A stretch of 64,000 bases of DNA. It comes from Pseudomonas migulae NBRC 103157 (lineage in GTDB: Bacteria > Pseudomonadota > Gammaproteobacteria > Pseudomonadales > Pseudomonadaceae). Every line of letters begins with the position of its first letter. The first letter of the stretch is position 1. The translations under genes and the position numbers were made by a program. Of the stretch, positions 54,800-63,149 are shown in pieces. A model generated the notes under the pieces. It was not told the DNA's origin. It ran no database searches and saw only the letters and a program-made list of their open reading frames with translations. The stretch lies in contig NZ_BDAG01000012.1 of assembly GCF_002091715.1 (NCBI RefSeq), positions 62,001 through 126,000 on the forward strand. Reading direction: 5' to 3'.

Positions 54800-54842
54800 A
54801 CTTCTGTACTGCATCTACAATTGAGATCGAAAATCCGATATG

Positions 54843-54880
54843 GGCCGATTGCTGCTCGTCACGACAAGCAGCAATCGGCC
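54843..54880. repeat. interspersed palindromic repeat, copy 3
   Basis: GGCCGATTGCTGC and GCAGCAATCGGCC are perfect 13-bp inverted repeats around 12 bases. Its right half (GCAGCAATCGGC) is shared with copies 1 and 2. It lies between two converging genes and may act as terminator. Confidence 0.7.
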
Positions 54881-54914
54881 AAAAGCGACCCATCGCATAA
54901 CGCAGAGAACGAAC

Positions 54915-55679
54915 TCAACCGCGCACCAGGTAGGCCCCTGAGGGAACCCGATATCGCAGCTTCTTGCATTTGCCAGGTGCAGGCTGATGCCCCGGCGGAC
55001 GATCAGGAAACCAAATTCGGCATTTGCCCGGAGGCGGCATATGGCCACGGGGAATCTCAACCTCAGCGTACGCCAGCTCAGGCTCGACATTAGCCATTTG
55101 CAATTGTCCTTCGGCCCCGGCTCTGCCCGCCGTCGGTACATCCGAAACCCGATCTGCCTTTGCGCTAGCGAAGTGGTCAGCGTCACGTCCAGTGTCCGGA
55201 GTGGATTGCTCAACAACCGCCATTTCCGCTTCGCGGCGCCTTTGGGTCTCCTCTTCCAGCCCCTTCTGTACTGCGGCCAGGTTCTCGTTGGCATTGGACG
55301 GGGAACCCGAAGATTGGGCCTGCTGTGCCGCCTGGATCAATTGGAAGTTGCGGTTACGCAACTCGACGTTGCGACCAACCCGCATGTTCGAGCGCGCCGC
55401 CAAGGTTTCAGCCTGCTGGTACTGCCCTTGCTGAAGACGCAATACACCGAGGTAATGCAGCGTCGCGGGATTGTTCGGCTGGATATGCAGGGCACGCTCC
55501 AGCGTAGCGGCGGCCTGATCCAGTTGGCCATTTTCATACTGTCGCGAGGCTGTTTCGATCAGGGTGGTCGATGCACTGTTGCTTTGCGCGGGCGCTCTCC
55601 GCTCGGCAGCGACAGAACAAAACGACGCAACAGCGCAGAACACAAAGATGAGGCCCGGCAGAAAACTCTTGGTTGGCAT
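54915..55679 (-). CDS. secreted TPR protein with a C-terminal Gly-Pro motif repeat
   Basis: The product has 254 residues with a signal peptide ending near S-V-A-A-E. TPR-type helices lie at about 45-110 (A-T-L-E-R-A-L-H-I-Q-P-N-N-P-A-T-L-H-Y and L-R-L-Q-Q-G-Q-Y-Q-Q-A), followed by a charged linker. The C-terminus has two copies of G-H-x-P-x-P-G-K-C, as in R-G-H-M-P-P-P-G-K-C and P-G-H-Q-P-A-P-G-K-C. That repeat is found in exported proteins of unknown function. The start at 55679 gives the signal peptide. Confidence 0.75.
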   Translation of the reverse strand: MPTKSFLPGLIFVFCAVASFCSVAAERRAPAQSNSASTTLIETASRQYENGQLDQAAATLERALHIQPNNPATLHYLGVLRLQQGQYQQAETLAARSNMRVGRNVELRNRNFQLIQAAQQAQSSGSPSNANENLAAVQKGLEEETQRRREAEMAVVEQSTPDTGRDADHFASAKADRVSDVPTAGRAGAEGQLQMANVEPELAYAEVEIPRGHMPPPGKCRIWFPDRPPGHQPAPGKCKKLRYRVPSGAYLVRG

Positions 55680-56086
55680 CAGGGGGCGGACTCGACTGAA
55701 CTCGGACGGCACTGCCGTAAAGCAGCGCCACAGCGCTGCCCGGCATTTCCAATACAGGGCCGCTATTGACCTGGCCAACACCCTGAAGTTCCGGCTGTAA
55801 CGTCCGCCGCAACCCGTATCATTTTTTACCCCCCCAACAACTAATCACGACCTATTGCTGCACTTCACGCAGAGCAGAAAATGGTCAGAAGCGGGCATCG
55901 AGAAAGCAGACTTCAAAACTGGTCGAACACTGAGACTGTTGTGGATTTAAGCAACGGCCCCCTCGAACTTTTCCCTATTTATCGGTCTATGTGGATAGGC
56001 ACATCCGTTCGGTAAGCACGCCCTTCGCAGGCTTGCGCCGCCAGATGGCCACAAGCCTAATAGTCAATCAGAGGTTGTCTTCGCTC
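55680..56086. other. 407-base divergent gap
   Basis: No gene is supported. The segment 55855-55945 looks like a worn intergenic repeat of the type common in pseudomonads, but it could not be defined. Promoters for both flanking genes must lie here. Confidence 0.35.
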
Positions 56087-56485
56087 ATGAAACTCCATGT
56101 TCCACGGATGGTGTTCTTCGGCCTGTTCGCGTTCGCGGTAGTGGGCTCGGCATCAGCCACACAGATGAAAACCTCAACCCCTGCTTCCGCAACTGAAGTC
56201 CCAGCCGTTCAGACTCCTGCCCAAGCCGCCGGCAACCCTTGGCCGACCTTGGCCAGTATGGCCGGCACGCAGCAAGGGCCGTTGCTTGCCCATGACGACC
56301 GATACTGGCATGACGACCGTTGGCACGATCGTAGAGACGATTGGCGCCGAGACGACTGGCGCAGAGATCAGTGGCGTAGAGAGCAAGCTCGCCGAGAAGC
56401 TGAGCGCCATCGTGATTGGGAGCGCCACCAGAATCGGGCCATGCGGCACCGTTACGAGAACGATCACCGTTACTATCGTCGCTAG
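56087..56485 (+). CDS. exported Arg/Asp/Trp-rich low-complexity protein
   Basis: The product has 132 residues with a signal peptide (about 1-24, ending S-A-S-A-T). The second half is very rich in D, R, W and H, with repeated W-R-R-D-D and W-R-R-D-Q-W units and an H-R-Y-Y-R-R end. Such proteins occur in the periplasm of many proteobacteria with no set role. It is the last gene before the tRNA-Gly. Confidence 0.65.
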   Translation: MKLHVPRMVFFGLFAFAVVGSASATQMKTSTPASATEVPAVQTPAQAAGNPWPTLASMAGTQQGPLLAHDDRYWHDDRWHDRRDDWRRDDWRRDQWRREQARREAERHRDWERHQNRAMRHRYENDHRYYRR

Positions 56486-56569
56486 CGCGAAGCCCCGGAA
56501 CAATCCGTCTGCAACACGGGCAATACTGCGCCAACCTGCAAACCACGACTCAAACCGGTCCGAAATACA

Positions 56570-56596
56570 AAACGCCCGATGCGATGCATCGGGCGT
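56570..56596 (-). terminator. hairpin between the basic-protein gene and tRNA-Gly region
   Basis: AACGCCCGATG and CATCGGGCGTT form an 11-bp stem around 5 bases. On the minus strand TTTTGTATTT follows, so it can end transcription coming from the tRNA side. Confidence 0.6.
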
Positions 56597-56633
56597 TGGG
56601 ATGAAACAGGTGTAAACCCTCAGAACTAGACAA

Positions 56634-56770
<137 letters not shown>

Positions 56771-56832
56771 GTCTTGGTGAGGCGCATTCTATAGAATCCA
56801 GATGCCCCGTCAACCCCTTGATTCAAAAAAGT

Positions 56833-57393
56833 TTATTTCTTTTCCACGTCGGTCTTCAGATGCGGCCAGGCAGCCCGCAAATATTGAACCATGGACCACA
56901 GCGTCAGGCCCGCCGAGATCATCAGCAAGGCATAACCCACCAGAACCCAGAACGTGAAGTCCGACGGATTGGCCAGCAGGATCACCAGCGCCAGCATTTG
57001 CGCAGCGGTTTTCCATTTGCCCAGGTTCGACACGGCAACGTGAGCACGAGCACCGAGCTCGGCCATCCACTCCCGCAGCGCCGAGACGACAATTTCGCGA
57101 CCGATGATCACTGCTGCCGGCAGCGTGAGCCACAGGTTACCGTGTTCCTGCACCAGCAACACCAGCGCCACGGCGACCATCAGTTTGTCGGCCACCGGAT
57201 CGAGAAAAGCCCCGAACGGCGTGCTTTGCTCCAGTCGGCGAGCCAGATAACCATCCAGCCAGTCCGTGGCGGCGGCAAACGCAAAGACCGAAGCAGACGC
57301 CAGGTAGCTCCATTGGTAAGGCAGGTAGAACAGCAAAATGAAGATCGGGATAAGCAGGACGCGTAGAACGGTAATCAGATTAGGGATATTCAT
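56833..57393 (-). CDS. pgsA: CDP-diacylglycerol-glycerol-3-phosphate 3-phosphatidyltransferase
   Basis: The product has 186 residues with four or more membrane helices. The CDP-alcohol phosphotransferase signature is seen as [10 protein letters not shown] and then [10 protein letters not shown] near residues 43-67. It makes phosphatidylglycerol phosphate in the inner membrane. The ATG at 57393 gives the family start M-N-I-P-N-L-I-T; a GTG two codons earlier is possible. It follows uvrC by 32 bases. Confidence 0.97.
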   Translation of the reverse strand: MNIPNLITVLRVLLIPIFILLFYLPYQWSYLASASVFAFAAATDWLDGYLARRLEQSTPFGAFLDPVADKLMVAVALVLLVQEHGNLWLTLPAAVIIGREIVVSALREWMAELGARAHVAVSNLGKWKTAAQMLALVILLANPSDFTFWVLVGYALLMISAGLTLWSMVQYLRAAWPHLKTDVEKK

Positions 57394-57425
57394 CGGCACA
57401 ACTGGCTACGAGGTGAGGTGGCATT

Positions 57426-59249
57426 CTACTCGCTGTGCAGATTTGCATAAATCAACTCTGCGAGCTTTTTACTGATCCCGGGTGCTTTGGCGATCTCTTC
57501 GATGCTGGCACGAGACAGCTCCTGCAATCCACCAAAATGTTTCAACAAATCGCGCCGGCGTGTCGGTCCAACGCCTGCAACGCCTTCCAGTGTAGACGTG
57601 CGGCGCGTTTTACCACGACGGGCGCGGTGCCCGGTAATCGCAAAACGGTGAGCTTCGTCACGGATCTGCTGGATCAAATGCAATGCCGGGGAATCTCCAC
57701 GCAAGGTGAATTCGTGGGCGGCGTCGTTGAGGTACAAGGTTTCGAAACCGGCCTTGCGTGTCGCGCCCTTGGCCACGCCCAGCAGAATCAGGTCGGGCAC
57801 CGCCAGCTCATTGAGCACATCACGCGCCATGGACAACTGCCCCTTGCCGCCATCGACCAACAGGATGTCCGGCAGCTTGCCCTCCCCGTCCTTCAGTTTG
57901 CTGAAGCGTCGGGTCAGGGCCTGGTGCATCGCGGCATAGTCATCGCCCGGTGTGACGCCTTCGATATTGTAGCGACGGTAGTCGGACTTGATCGGGCCTT
58001 CGGGACCGAATACCACACAGGACGCCACGGTCGCTTCGCCGCTGGAGTGACTGATGTCGTAACACTCCAGGCGCTGCGGCGGCTCATCCAGTTTCAGCAC
58101 GTCGGCCAGGGCATCGAAACGCGCGGCGACGTGTTGGCGGTTGGCCAGACGCGCGCCCAGCGCCTGCTCGGCATTGGTCACGGCCAATTGCTGCCAGCGC
58201 GCCCGCGTCCCGCGAACCCTGTGGCTGATGGTCAGTTCGCGACCACGCAACTCTTCAATGGCTGCAATCAGCGTCGGAAAATCTTCGTGTACCACGTTGA
58301 CGATCAATTCGCTCGGCAAGTCGCGCTCAGGGCTGCTGATGAAATACTGACCGAGAAACGCGGCCATGACCTCGGACACGTCTTCTTCAATACCCACCTG
58401 CGGGAAAAAGTTCTTGCTCCCCAGCACCCGGCCACCGCGCACGCTGATCAGATGAACACAGGCACCGCCCGGGTTGACGAACGCGGCGATCACGTCGACA
58501 TCTCCGGTCCCGCCTTCCATGCTCTGCTGATCCTGAACCCGGCGCAGCAAGGAGATCTGGTCACGCAATTCGGCGGCTCGCTCGAACTCGAGGTTGATCG
58601 CCGCCTCTTCCATGCCGGCCGATAACTCGTCGGTCAGCGCGTTGCTGCGCCCCTCCAGGAACATCACCGAGTGCCGTACGTCTTCGGCGTACACCTCGGG
58701 CTCCACCAGGCCGACACAAGGCGCCTTGCAGCGTTTGATCTGATATTGCAGGCACGGCCGCGTGCGGTTCTTGTAATAGCTGTCTTCGCACTGGCGCACG
58801 AAAAAGGTCTTTTGCAGCAGGCTCAGGCTTTCGCGAATCGCACCGGCACTGGGATAGGGACCGAAATACTTGCCTTTGGCCTTCTTCGCACCACGATGAA
58901 TGCTCAGGCGCGGGAACTGGCCATCGGAGAGAAACACGTACGGGTAGGATTTGTCGTCGCGCAACAGAATGTTGTAGGGCGGCCGCCATTCCTTGATCAG
59001 CGTCTGCTCAAGCAGCAAGGCTTCGGTTTCGTTGGCGGTGATCGTCGTTTCGACTTGGGCAATCCGCGCCACCAGCGCAGCGGTTTTCGGCGCGAGCCCG
59101 GACTTGCGGAAGTAACTCGACAGGCGATTCTTGAGGTTCTTGGCCTTGCCGACGTAGAGCAGACGCGCTTCGCTGTCAAACATGCGATAGACGCCGGGGC
59201 GTCCACTGACCGTCGACAGGAAAGCACTTGGATCAAAGGTGTCAGTCAT
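57426..59249 (-). CDS. uvrC: excinuclease ABC subunit C
   Basis: The product has 607 residues, the usual size. The N-terminal GIY-YIG nuclease (about 14-95) has G-V-Y-R-M-F and [11 protein letters not shown] cysteine cluster follows near 150-175, then a UVR motif, an RNase H-like nuclease domain with E-C-Y-D-I-S-H and D-G-G-K-G-Q, and a C-terminal helix-hairpin-helix pair (G-V-G-P-T-R-R). It cuts DNA on both sides of lesions during nucleotide excision repair. The start lies 2 bases after the gacA stop, the conserved gacA-uvrC arrangement. Confidence 0.98.
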   Translation of the reverse strand: MTDTFDPSAFLSTVSGRPGVYRMFDSEARLLYVGKAKNLKNRLSSYFRKSGLAPKTAALVARIAQVETTITANETEALLLEQTLIKEWRPPYNILLRDDKSYPYVFLSDGQFPRLSIHRGAKKAKGKYFGPYPSAGAIRESLSLLQKTFFVRQCEDSYYKNRTRPCLQYQIKRCKAPCVGLVEPEVYAEDVRHSVMFLEGRSNALTDELSAGMEEAAINLEFERAAELRDQISLLRRVQDQQSMEGGTGDVDVIAAFVNPGGACVHLISVRGGRVLGSKNFFPQVGIEEDVSEVMAAFLGQYFISSPERDLPSELIVNVVHEDFPTLIAAIEELRGRELTISHRVRGTRARWQQLAVTNAEQALGARLANRQHVAARFDALADVLKLDEPPQRLECYDISHSSGEATVASCVVFGPEGPIKSDYRRYNIEGVTPGDDYAAMHQALTRRFSKLKDGEGKLPDILLVDGGKGQLSMARDVLNELAVPDLILLGVAKGATRKAGFETLYLNDAAHEFTLRGDSPALHLIQQIRDEAHRFAITGHRARRGKTRRTSTLEGVAGVGPTRRRDLLKHFGGLQELSRASIEEIAKAPGISKKLAELIYANLHSE

Positions 59250-59251
59250 TT

Positions 59252-59893
59252 TCAGAGGCTGGCATCAACCATGCCGTGACGAACCGCCAACAGCGTCAAC
59301 TCGACATCGCTGCTGATCGAAAGCTTTTCGAAAATTCGGTAACGGTAGGTGTTCACGGTTTTGGGCGACAGGCACAACTTGTCGGAAATGATCTGCACCT
59401 TCTGGCAGCCGACAATCATCAGTGCGATCTGGATTTCCCGTTCCGACAGTGCGTCGAACGGCGAATCGTTGGTCGGCTGAAAAGATTTGATCGCCAGTTG
59501 CTGGGCAATTTGCGGGCTGATGTAGCGCTGGCCGGCAAACACCAGGCGGATGGCCTGGACCATTTCCGGCAACCCGGCGCCTTTGGTCAGGTAACCGGCG
59601 GCTCCGGCCTGCAACAACCGTGTAGGAAACGGATCTTCCTCACACACGGTGACCGCAACGACCTTGATATCCGGATGACTGCGCAACAATTTGCGGGTGG
59701 CCTCAAGACCGCCGATACCGGGCATCTTGACGTCCATCAGCACCACATCGGGTTTCAACTCACGCGCCTTGAGCAGGGATTCTTCACCTGACTCGGCCTG
59801 GCCGACCACTTGCAGGCCATCGATGTCAGCCAGCATTCGTGTAATGCCTGTACGAACGAGATCATGGTCATCGACTACTAGCACCCTAATCAA
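59252..59893 (-). CDS. gacA: GacA/UvrY response regulator
   Basis: The product has 213 residues: a receiver domain (about 1-120) with D-D-H, the phosphorylated aspartate in V-L-M-D-V-K-M-P-G and the K of L-T-K-G, and a LuxR-type helix-turn-helix with L-S-E-R-E-I-Q and [10 protein letters not shown]. It is the partner of GacS and switches on small RNAs that free secondary-metabolism and biofilm messages from RsmA. The start is TTG at 59893 with GAGGTG upstream, as known for gacA in this group; any ATG start would be wrong for the family. Confidence 0.97.
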   Translation of the reverse strand: MIRVLVVDDHDLVRTGITRMLADIDGLQVVGQAESGEESLLKARELKPDVVLMDVKMPGIGGLEATRKLLRSHPDIKVVAVTVCEEDPFPTRLLQAGAAGYLTKGAGLPEMVQAIRLVFAGQRYISPQIAQQLAIKSFQPTNDSPFDALSEREIQIALMIVGCQKVQIISDKLCLSPKTVNTYRYRIFEKLSISSDVELTLLAVRHGMVDASL

Positions 59894-60019
59894 GCAGACA
59901 CCTCGCGATATGGTCTTATTGAGTTGTCGACACCTTAGCAAAAAGCGACTGGCAGACCTAGCGGCAAGCGTCATATAAAAAGTTTCAATACATCTTGAAA
60001 GGCTTGTGCGATGCGTGTT

Positions 60020-60463
60020 TCAGCGATCCGCGACCTCGACATCGCGCTGCATTCTCAGGAAACACTCGTCTGCGCCGACCACCTGCAGGCCCTTTCTTTC
60101 ATATAAGGCTTTTGCCGGATTATTTACAAACACCGTCAACCGCAGGGCCGGGCGGCGTTCCTTGCGCGCCATCGACAATACCTGATCGATCGCCCAGGAA
60201 CCGGCACCCTGCCCCTGGAACGTGTCGAGCACATGCAACTCACGGATGTACAAGGCCCTTGCGTCCCGGCTGAGGCTCACATACCCCAGTACCACCTCAT
60301 CGCGCACGATCAGCCAGTTTTCCCGCCCCGCCCACGCAACATCGAAGGCCTCGTCCTGCCACAGCAGATCGTGCTGAATGTAGTAGCGGAGCATGGTTTG
60401 ACAGGTCAATTCCCGTGCAAAGTCTAGGTCCTGCGATGTCGCCGGACGTAATTCGAACCCCAT
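60020..60463 (-). CDS. GNAT-family N-acetyltransferase
   Basis: The product has 147 residues of the GNAT fold, with the acetyl-CoA binding stretch T-F-Q-G-Q-G-A-G-S-W-A-I-D after the strand I-R-E-L-H-V-L and a final L-Y-E-R-K-G-L-Q-V segment. The substrate is not known. Its start codon overlaps the end of the C-N hydrolase gene upstream, so the two form a small operon. Confidence 0.9.
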   Translation of the reverse strand: MGFELRPATSQDLDFARELTCQTMLRYYIQHDLLWQDEAFDVAWAGRENWLIVRDEVVLGYVSLSRDARALYIRELHVLDTFQGQGAGSWAIDQVLSMARKERRPALRLTVFVNNPAKALYERKGLQVVGADECFLRMQRDVEVADR

Positions 60464-61221
60464 CAGACCTCCGCGACGGCAACGACGCGCCCCATCCAGC
60501 CATCAGCTGTGCGGCGAGCAACGACCAGCAGACTGCCAGTACCGGGTGCAGCGGTAATCAGCGAACCGTCCGACGCCCAGATCGCGCTGCGTCCTGCCGA
60601 CTCCCAGCCCCCCGTCGCACCGCCGTGGTTGGCCATCAGCACCGCCATCGAATGCGTGACGGCATAGCCCTGCAGCAACGCGGTGTCCGGGGCGTAGCCT
60701 TTTTCAGTGATCAGCACGCCTGCTGCATACAGATCGGCGCCCTGTTGCGCCGCTGCGGCCGCATGGCTGGCGTGGGAAAAATCGGCGCACACCGCCAGGG
60801 CGACCGTGTCACCGCCAATTACCAGGGTAGAACCGCCAAAGCCCGGTGCAAACGCTACTTCCTCGCCGGGATGCAGATGCTGTTTGCTGTAGACCCCCAG
60901 CGAGCCATCGGCGCCCAGGACCAGCGCTCCGATCAACACTGGCGAATTCTCCGACAGACGAATAGGCATCCCGACCACAGTCGTTACACCGATTTCCTGC
61001 GCGAAATGCCTTAACGGTTGCAGTAGCGCATCCTCCGGTGCAATCGCCAGCTCAACCGCCAGCCCACCCTCGTACCCGGTCAGCGACAGTTCCGGAAACA
61101 CCAGCAACTGCACGCCCTGCTCCGCCGCCGCCTGCATGAAGCGTTGATGCCCGGCGATATTGGCGGCCAGGTCTCCCGCGATAGAGATCGATTGAGCGGC
61201 GGCGATGGTCAGCGGCGTCAT
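60463..61221 (-). CDS. carbon-nitrogen hydrolase (nitrilase superfamily amidase-like)
   Basis: The product has 252 residues with the superfamily triad: E in L-V-F-P-E-L-S-L-T-G-Y near residue 43, K in Y-S-K-Q-H-L-H-P-G-E-E and C in A-V-C-A-D-F-S-H-A. Its size and motifs fit the amidase-like branches rather than true nitrilases. It is cytoplasmic. The substrate is unknown. This gene is separate from the Nit1C nitrilase at 44758. Confidence 0.9.
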   Translation of the reverse strand: MTPLTIAAAQSISIAGDLAANIAGHQRFMQAAAEQGVQLLVFPELSLTGYEGGLAVELAIAPEDALLQPLRHFAQEIGVTTVVGMPIRLSENSPVLIGALVLGADGSLGVYSKQHLHPGEEVAFAPGFGGSTLVIGGDTVALAVCADFSHASHAAAAAQQGADLYAAGVLITEKGYAPDTALLQGYAVTHSMAVLMANHGGATGGWESAGRSAIWASDGSLITAAPGTGSLLVVARRTADGWMGRVVAVAEV

Positions 61222-61382
61222 GGTTCGTCCTTGTAACGTTGTGTTTTTGTTTAAGCGATGAGTGTGTCACAACCTTCGACGCACTCAAGCGATAGAAAAC
61301 GCCGTCGGTGATCGATAGCAATTTCTGATTGAATCCGCGTACCGGCCTCTAGTAAGCTCGGCGCATCCATCGGAGACAGACC

Positions 61383-61511
61383 ATGTTGAACGCCCTCTCA
61401 CAGCTTCGTACCGCCAGCGCCCTGCGCTCGGTTGCGGCTGCCCGGGTGAACGTCGTTTGCGCTCCGGTCAGCTTTTATTTTGGGTATTGGTTTAGCCACT
61501 GGCGCGCCTGA
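61383..61511 (+). CDS. aromatic-rich leader peptide 1 of the DAHP synthase gene
   Basis: This 42-residue frame ends with V-S-F-Y-F-G-Y-W-F-S-H-W-R-A, so three Phe, two Tyr and two Trp stand in 10 residues. An intrinsic terminator follows 50 bases after the stop, and the DAHP synthase gene lies further on. This is the design of transcription attenuation by ribosome stalling on scarce aromatic aminoacyl-tRNAs. A GGAGACAGACC stretch precedes the ATG. Pairing of alternative hairpins was not worked out. Confidence 0.7.
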   Translation: MLNALSQLRTASALRSVAAARVNVVCAPVSFYFGYWFSHWRA

Positions 61512-61559
61512 TACCCACACGGCGCCCACTTTAAACGGGTCGCCACCAGAGAATTCTCA

Positions 61560-61597
61560 ACCCCCGGTCGGCCTCCCGACCGGGGGTTTTGTTTTTT
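61560..61597 (+). terminator. attenuator terminator before the DAHP synthase gene
   Basis: CCCCCGGTCGG pairs with CCGACCGGGGG around a short loop and is followed by TTTTGTTTTTT. It lies between leader peptide 1 and leader peptide 2. Confidence 0.85.
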
Positions 61598-61647
61598 CAG
61601 CCCTACGTATTTTTAGCAACACACCAGACAACCTGAGGATTCACGAC

Positions 61648-61800
61648 ATGAACTACGCCACTTATTACCGTTACGACAGTTTTACCGCCTGGCGATTTAG
61701 CAGCCTCCGCTCGGGACAGCCTGCCGCCTCCGATCGGTCACCCACAGGTGGCAAGCACACACACGCAGCCAATCCGGCCAATTGTCGAACACCCCAGTAG
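61648..61800 (+). CDS. tyrosine-rich leader peptide 2 of the DAHP synthase gene
   Basis: This 50-residue frame begins M-N-Y-A-T-Y-Y-R-Y-D-S-F-T-A-W-R-F, with four Tyr, two Phe and one Trp in the first 17 residues; the remainder is unstructured. GAGGA lies 8 bases before the ATG. It ends 48 bases before the DAHP synthase start. It could be a second control peptide, or it could couple translation to the enzyme gene. No second terminator is seen after it. Confidence 0.6.
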   Translation: MNYATYYRYDSFTAWRFSSLRSGQPAASDRSPTGGKHTHAANPANCRTPQ

Positions 61801-61848
61801 GGCCGAGCGCGCGGGAACGAACCCGCCACTCGCCCAGGAAGCCTGAAT

Positions 61849-62922
61849 ATGAACTCGTCCGTCTCTGCTCTGCCGCTGTCCACCCTGAGCCCTGCCAATG
61901 AAGCACTGACCCTGCGTCTGCCAAGCTCATTGCAACTCAAACAGCAATTGCCCCTCAGCAACGCCCTGACCCGCCAGGTCGCGGCCCACCGCGACGCAGT
62001 CCGCGCGATCCTCAACGGTGAAGACTCCCGTTTGCTGGTCATCGTCGGCCCTTGCTCGATTCACGATCCCCAGTCCGCCCTCGAATACGCGAGCAACCTC
62101 GCCCGCCTCGCCGCCGAAGTCAGCGATGAAATGCTGCTGGTGATGCGCGCCTACGTTGAAAAACCCCGAACCACGGTCGGCTGGAAAGGCCTGGCCTACG
62201 ATCCGCACCTGGACGGCAGCGATGACATGGCCGGCGGCCTGACCCTGTCCCGCGAGCTGATGCGCGAAATGCTCCGACTGGGTTTGCCCATCGCCACCGA
62301 ATTGCTGCAACCGATGGCTGCCGGTTACTTCGACGACCTGCTCAGTTGGGTGGCCATTGGCGCCCGCACCACCGAGTCGCAGATCCACCGGGAAATGGCC
62401 AGTGGCCTGAACATGCCGGTCGGTTTCAAGAACGGCACCGATGGCGGCGTCGGCGTTGCCAGCGACGCCATGCGCTCGGCCGCCCATCCGCATCGGCACT
62501 TCGGTGTCGACAGTCAGGGGCATCCGGCGATCATTCAGACCCCGGGCAATGCAGACACTCACCTGGTATTGCGCGGTGGCCATCGCGGCCCGAACTACGA
62601 TCGCGACAGCGTCGCCAAAGTGAACAGCGATTTGACCAAGCTGAAGATCCCGGCACGGATCATGGTCGACTGCAGCCACGCCAACAGCGGCAAAGACCCG
62701 CTGCGTCAACCGGCGGTGTTCAACGATGTGCTTGATCAGCGCCTGCAAGGTGATCGCTCGCTGATCGGGATGATGATCGAGAGCCATCTGTTCGAGGGTT
62801 GCCAGCCGTTGAATCCGTCGCTTCAGTACGGCGTATCGGTGACAGATGGGTGCCTGGGATGGGACGGGACGGAGGCGTTGTTGCGTTCGGCGGCGGAACG
62901 GTTGCGAGCGACACGCGGTTGA
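61849..62922 (+). CDS. 3-deoxy-7-phosphoheptulonate (DAHP) synthase, type I
   Basis: The product has 357 residues of the AroF/AroG/AroH type. Family marks are V-I-V-G-P-C-S-I-H-D near residue 65, R-A-Y-V-E-K-P-R-T-T-V-G-W-K-G, G-F-K-N-G-T-D-G and the D-C-S-H-A-N-S-G-K metal-site segment. It joins phosphoenolpyruvate and erythrose 4-phosphate, the first step of aromatic amino acid synthesis. CAGGAAG precedes the ATG. Two aromatic-rich leader peptides and a terminator upstream suggest attenuation. Which amino acid inhibits the enzyme cannot be told. Confidence 0.95.
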   Translation: MNSSVSALPLSTLSPANEALTLRLPSSLQLKQQLPLSNALTRQVAAHRDAVRAILNGEDSRLLVIVGPCSIHDPQSALEYASNLARLAAEVSDEMLLVMRAYVEKPRTTVGWKGLAYDPHLDGSDDMAGGLTLSRELMREMLRLGLPIATELLQPMAAGYFDDLLSWVAIGARTTESQIHREMASGLNMPVGFKNGTDGGVGVASDAMRSAAHPHRHFGVDSQGHPAIIQTPGNADTHLVLRGGHRGPNYDRDSVAKVNSDLTKLKIPARIMVDCSHANSGKDPLRQPAVFNDVLDQRLQGDRSLIGMMIESHLFEGCQPLNPSLQYGVSVTDGCLGWDGTEALLRSAAERLRATRG

Positions 62923-62937
62923 CAGGCAAATAGCATT

Positions 62938-62976
62938 CCGGAGGTAGGTCATTGCAGAACTCTGCGCTACCTCCGG
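62938..62976 (+). terminator. hairpin after the DAHP synthase gene
   Basis: CCGGAGGTAG and CTACCTCCGG form a 10-bp stem with a nested GCAGA/TCTGC stem in the loop. Only TTAAA follows, so the terminator is moderate. Confidence 0.55.
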
Positions 62977-63149
62977 TTAAAGGACGTCCGGACATTCCGA
63001 AAAAAGCCTCCTGCGGATTCGAAAATTCGTACCTTACCTATTCCGTTTTCCCCCATGTACAGCGGCTTTTTCAGACATCGCGCGAACACCCGAGTGCTTT
63101 AGAGTGAGGCCCGAGCACATCCTCGAACTCCCGCGAAAAGGTACGAACA

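Noticed and set aside
60463..61221. A second nitrilase of the nitrile pathway
   Set aside because: Its triad context and length match amidase-like C-N hydrolases; it is in the core region away from the nitrile genes.
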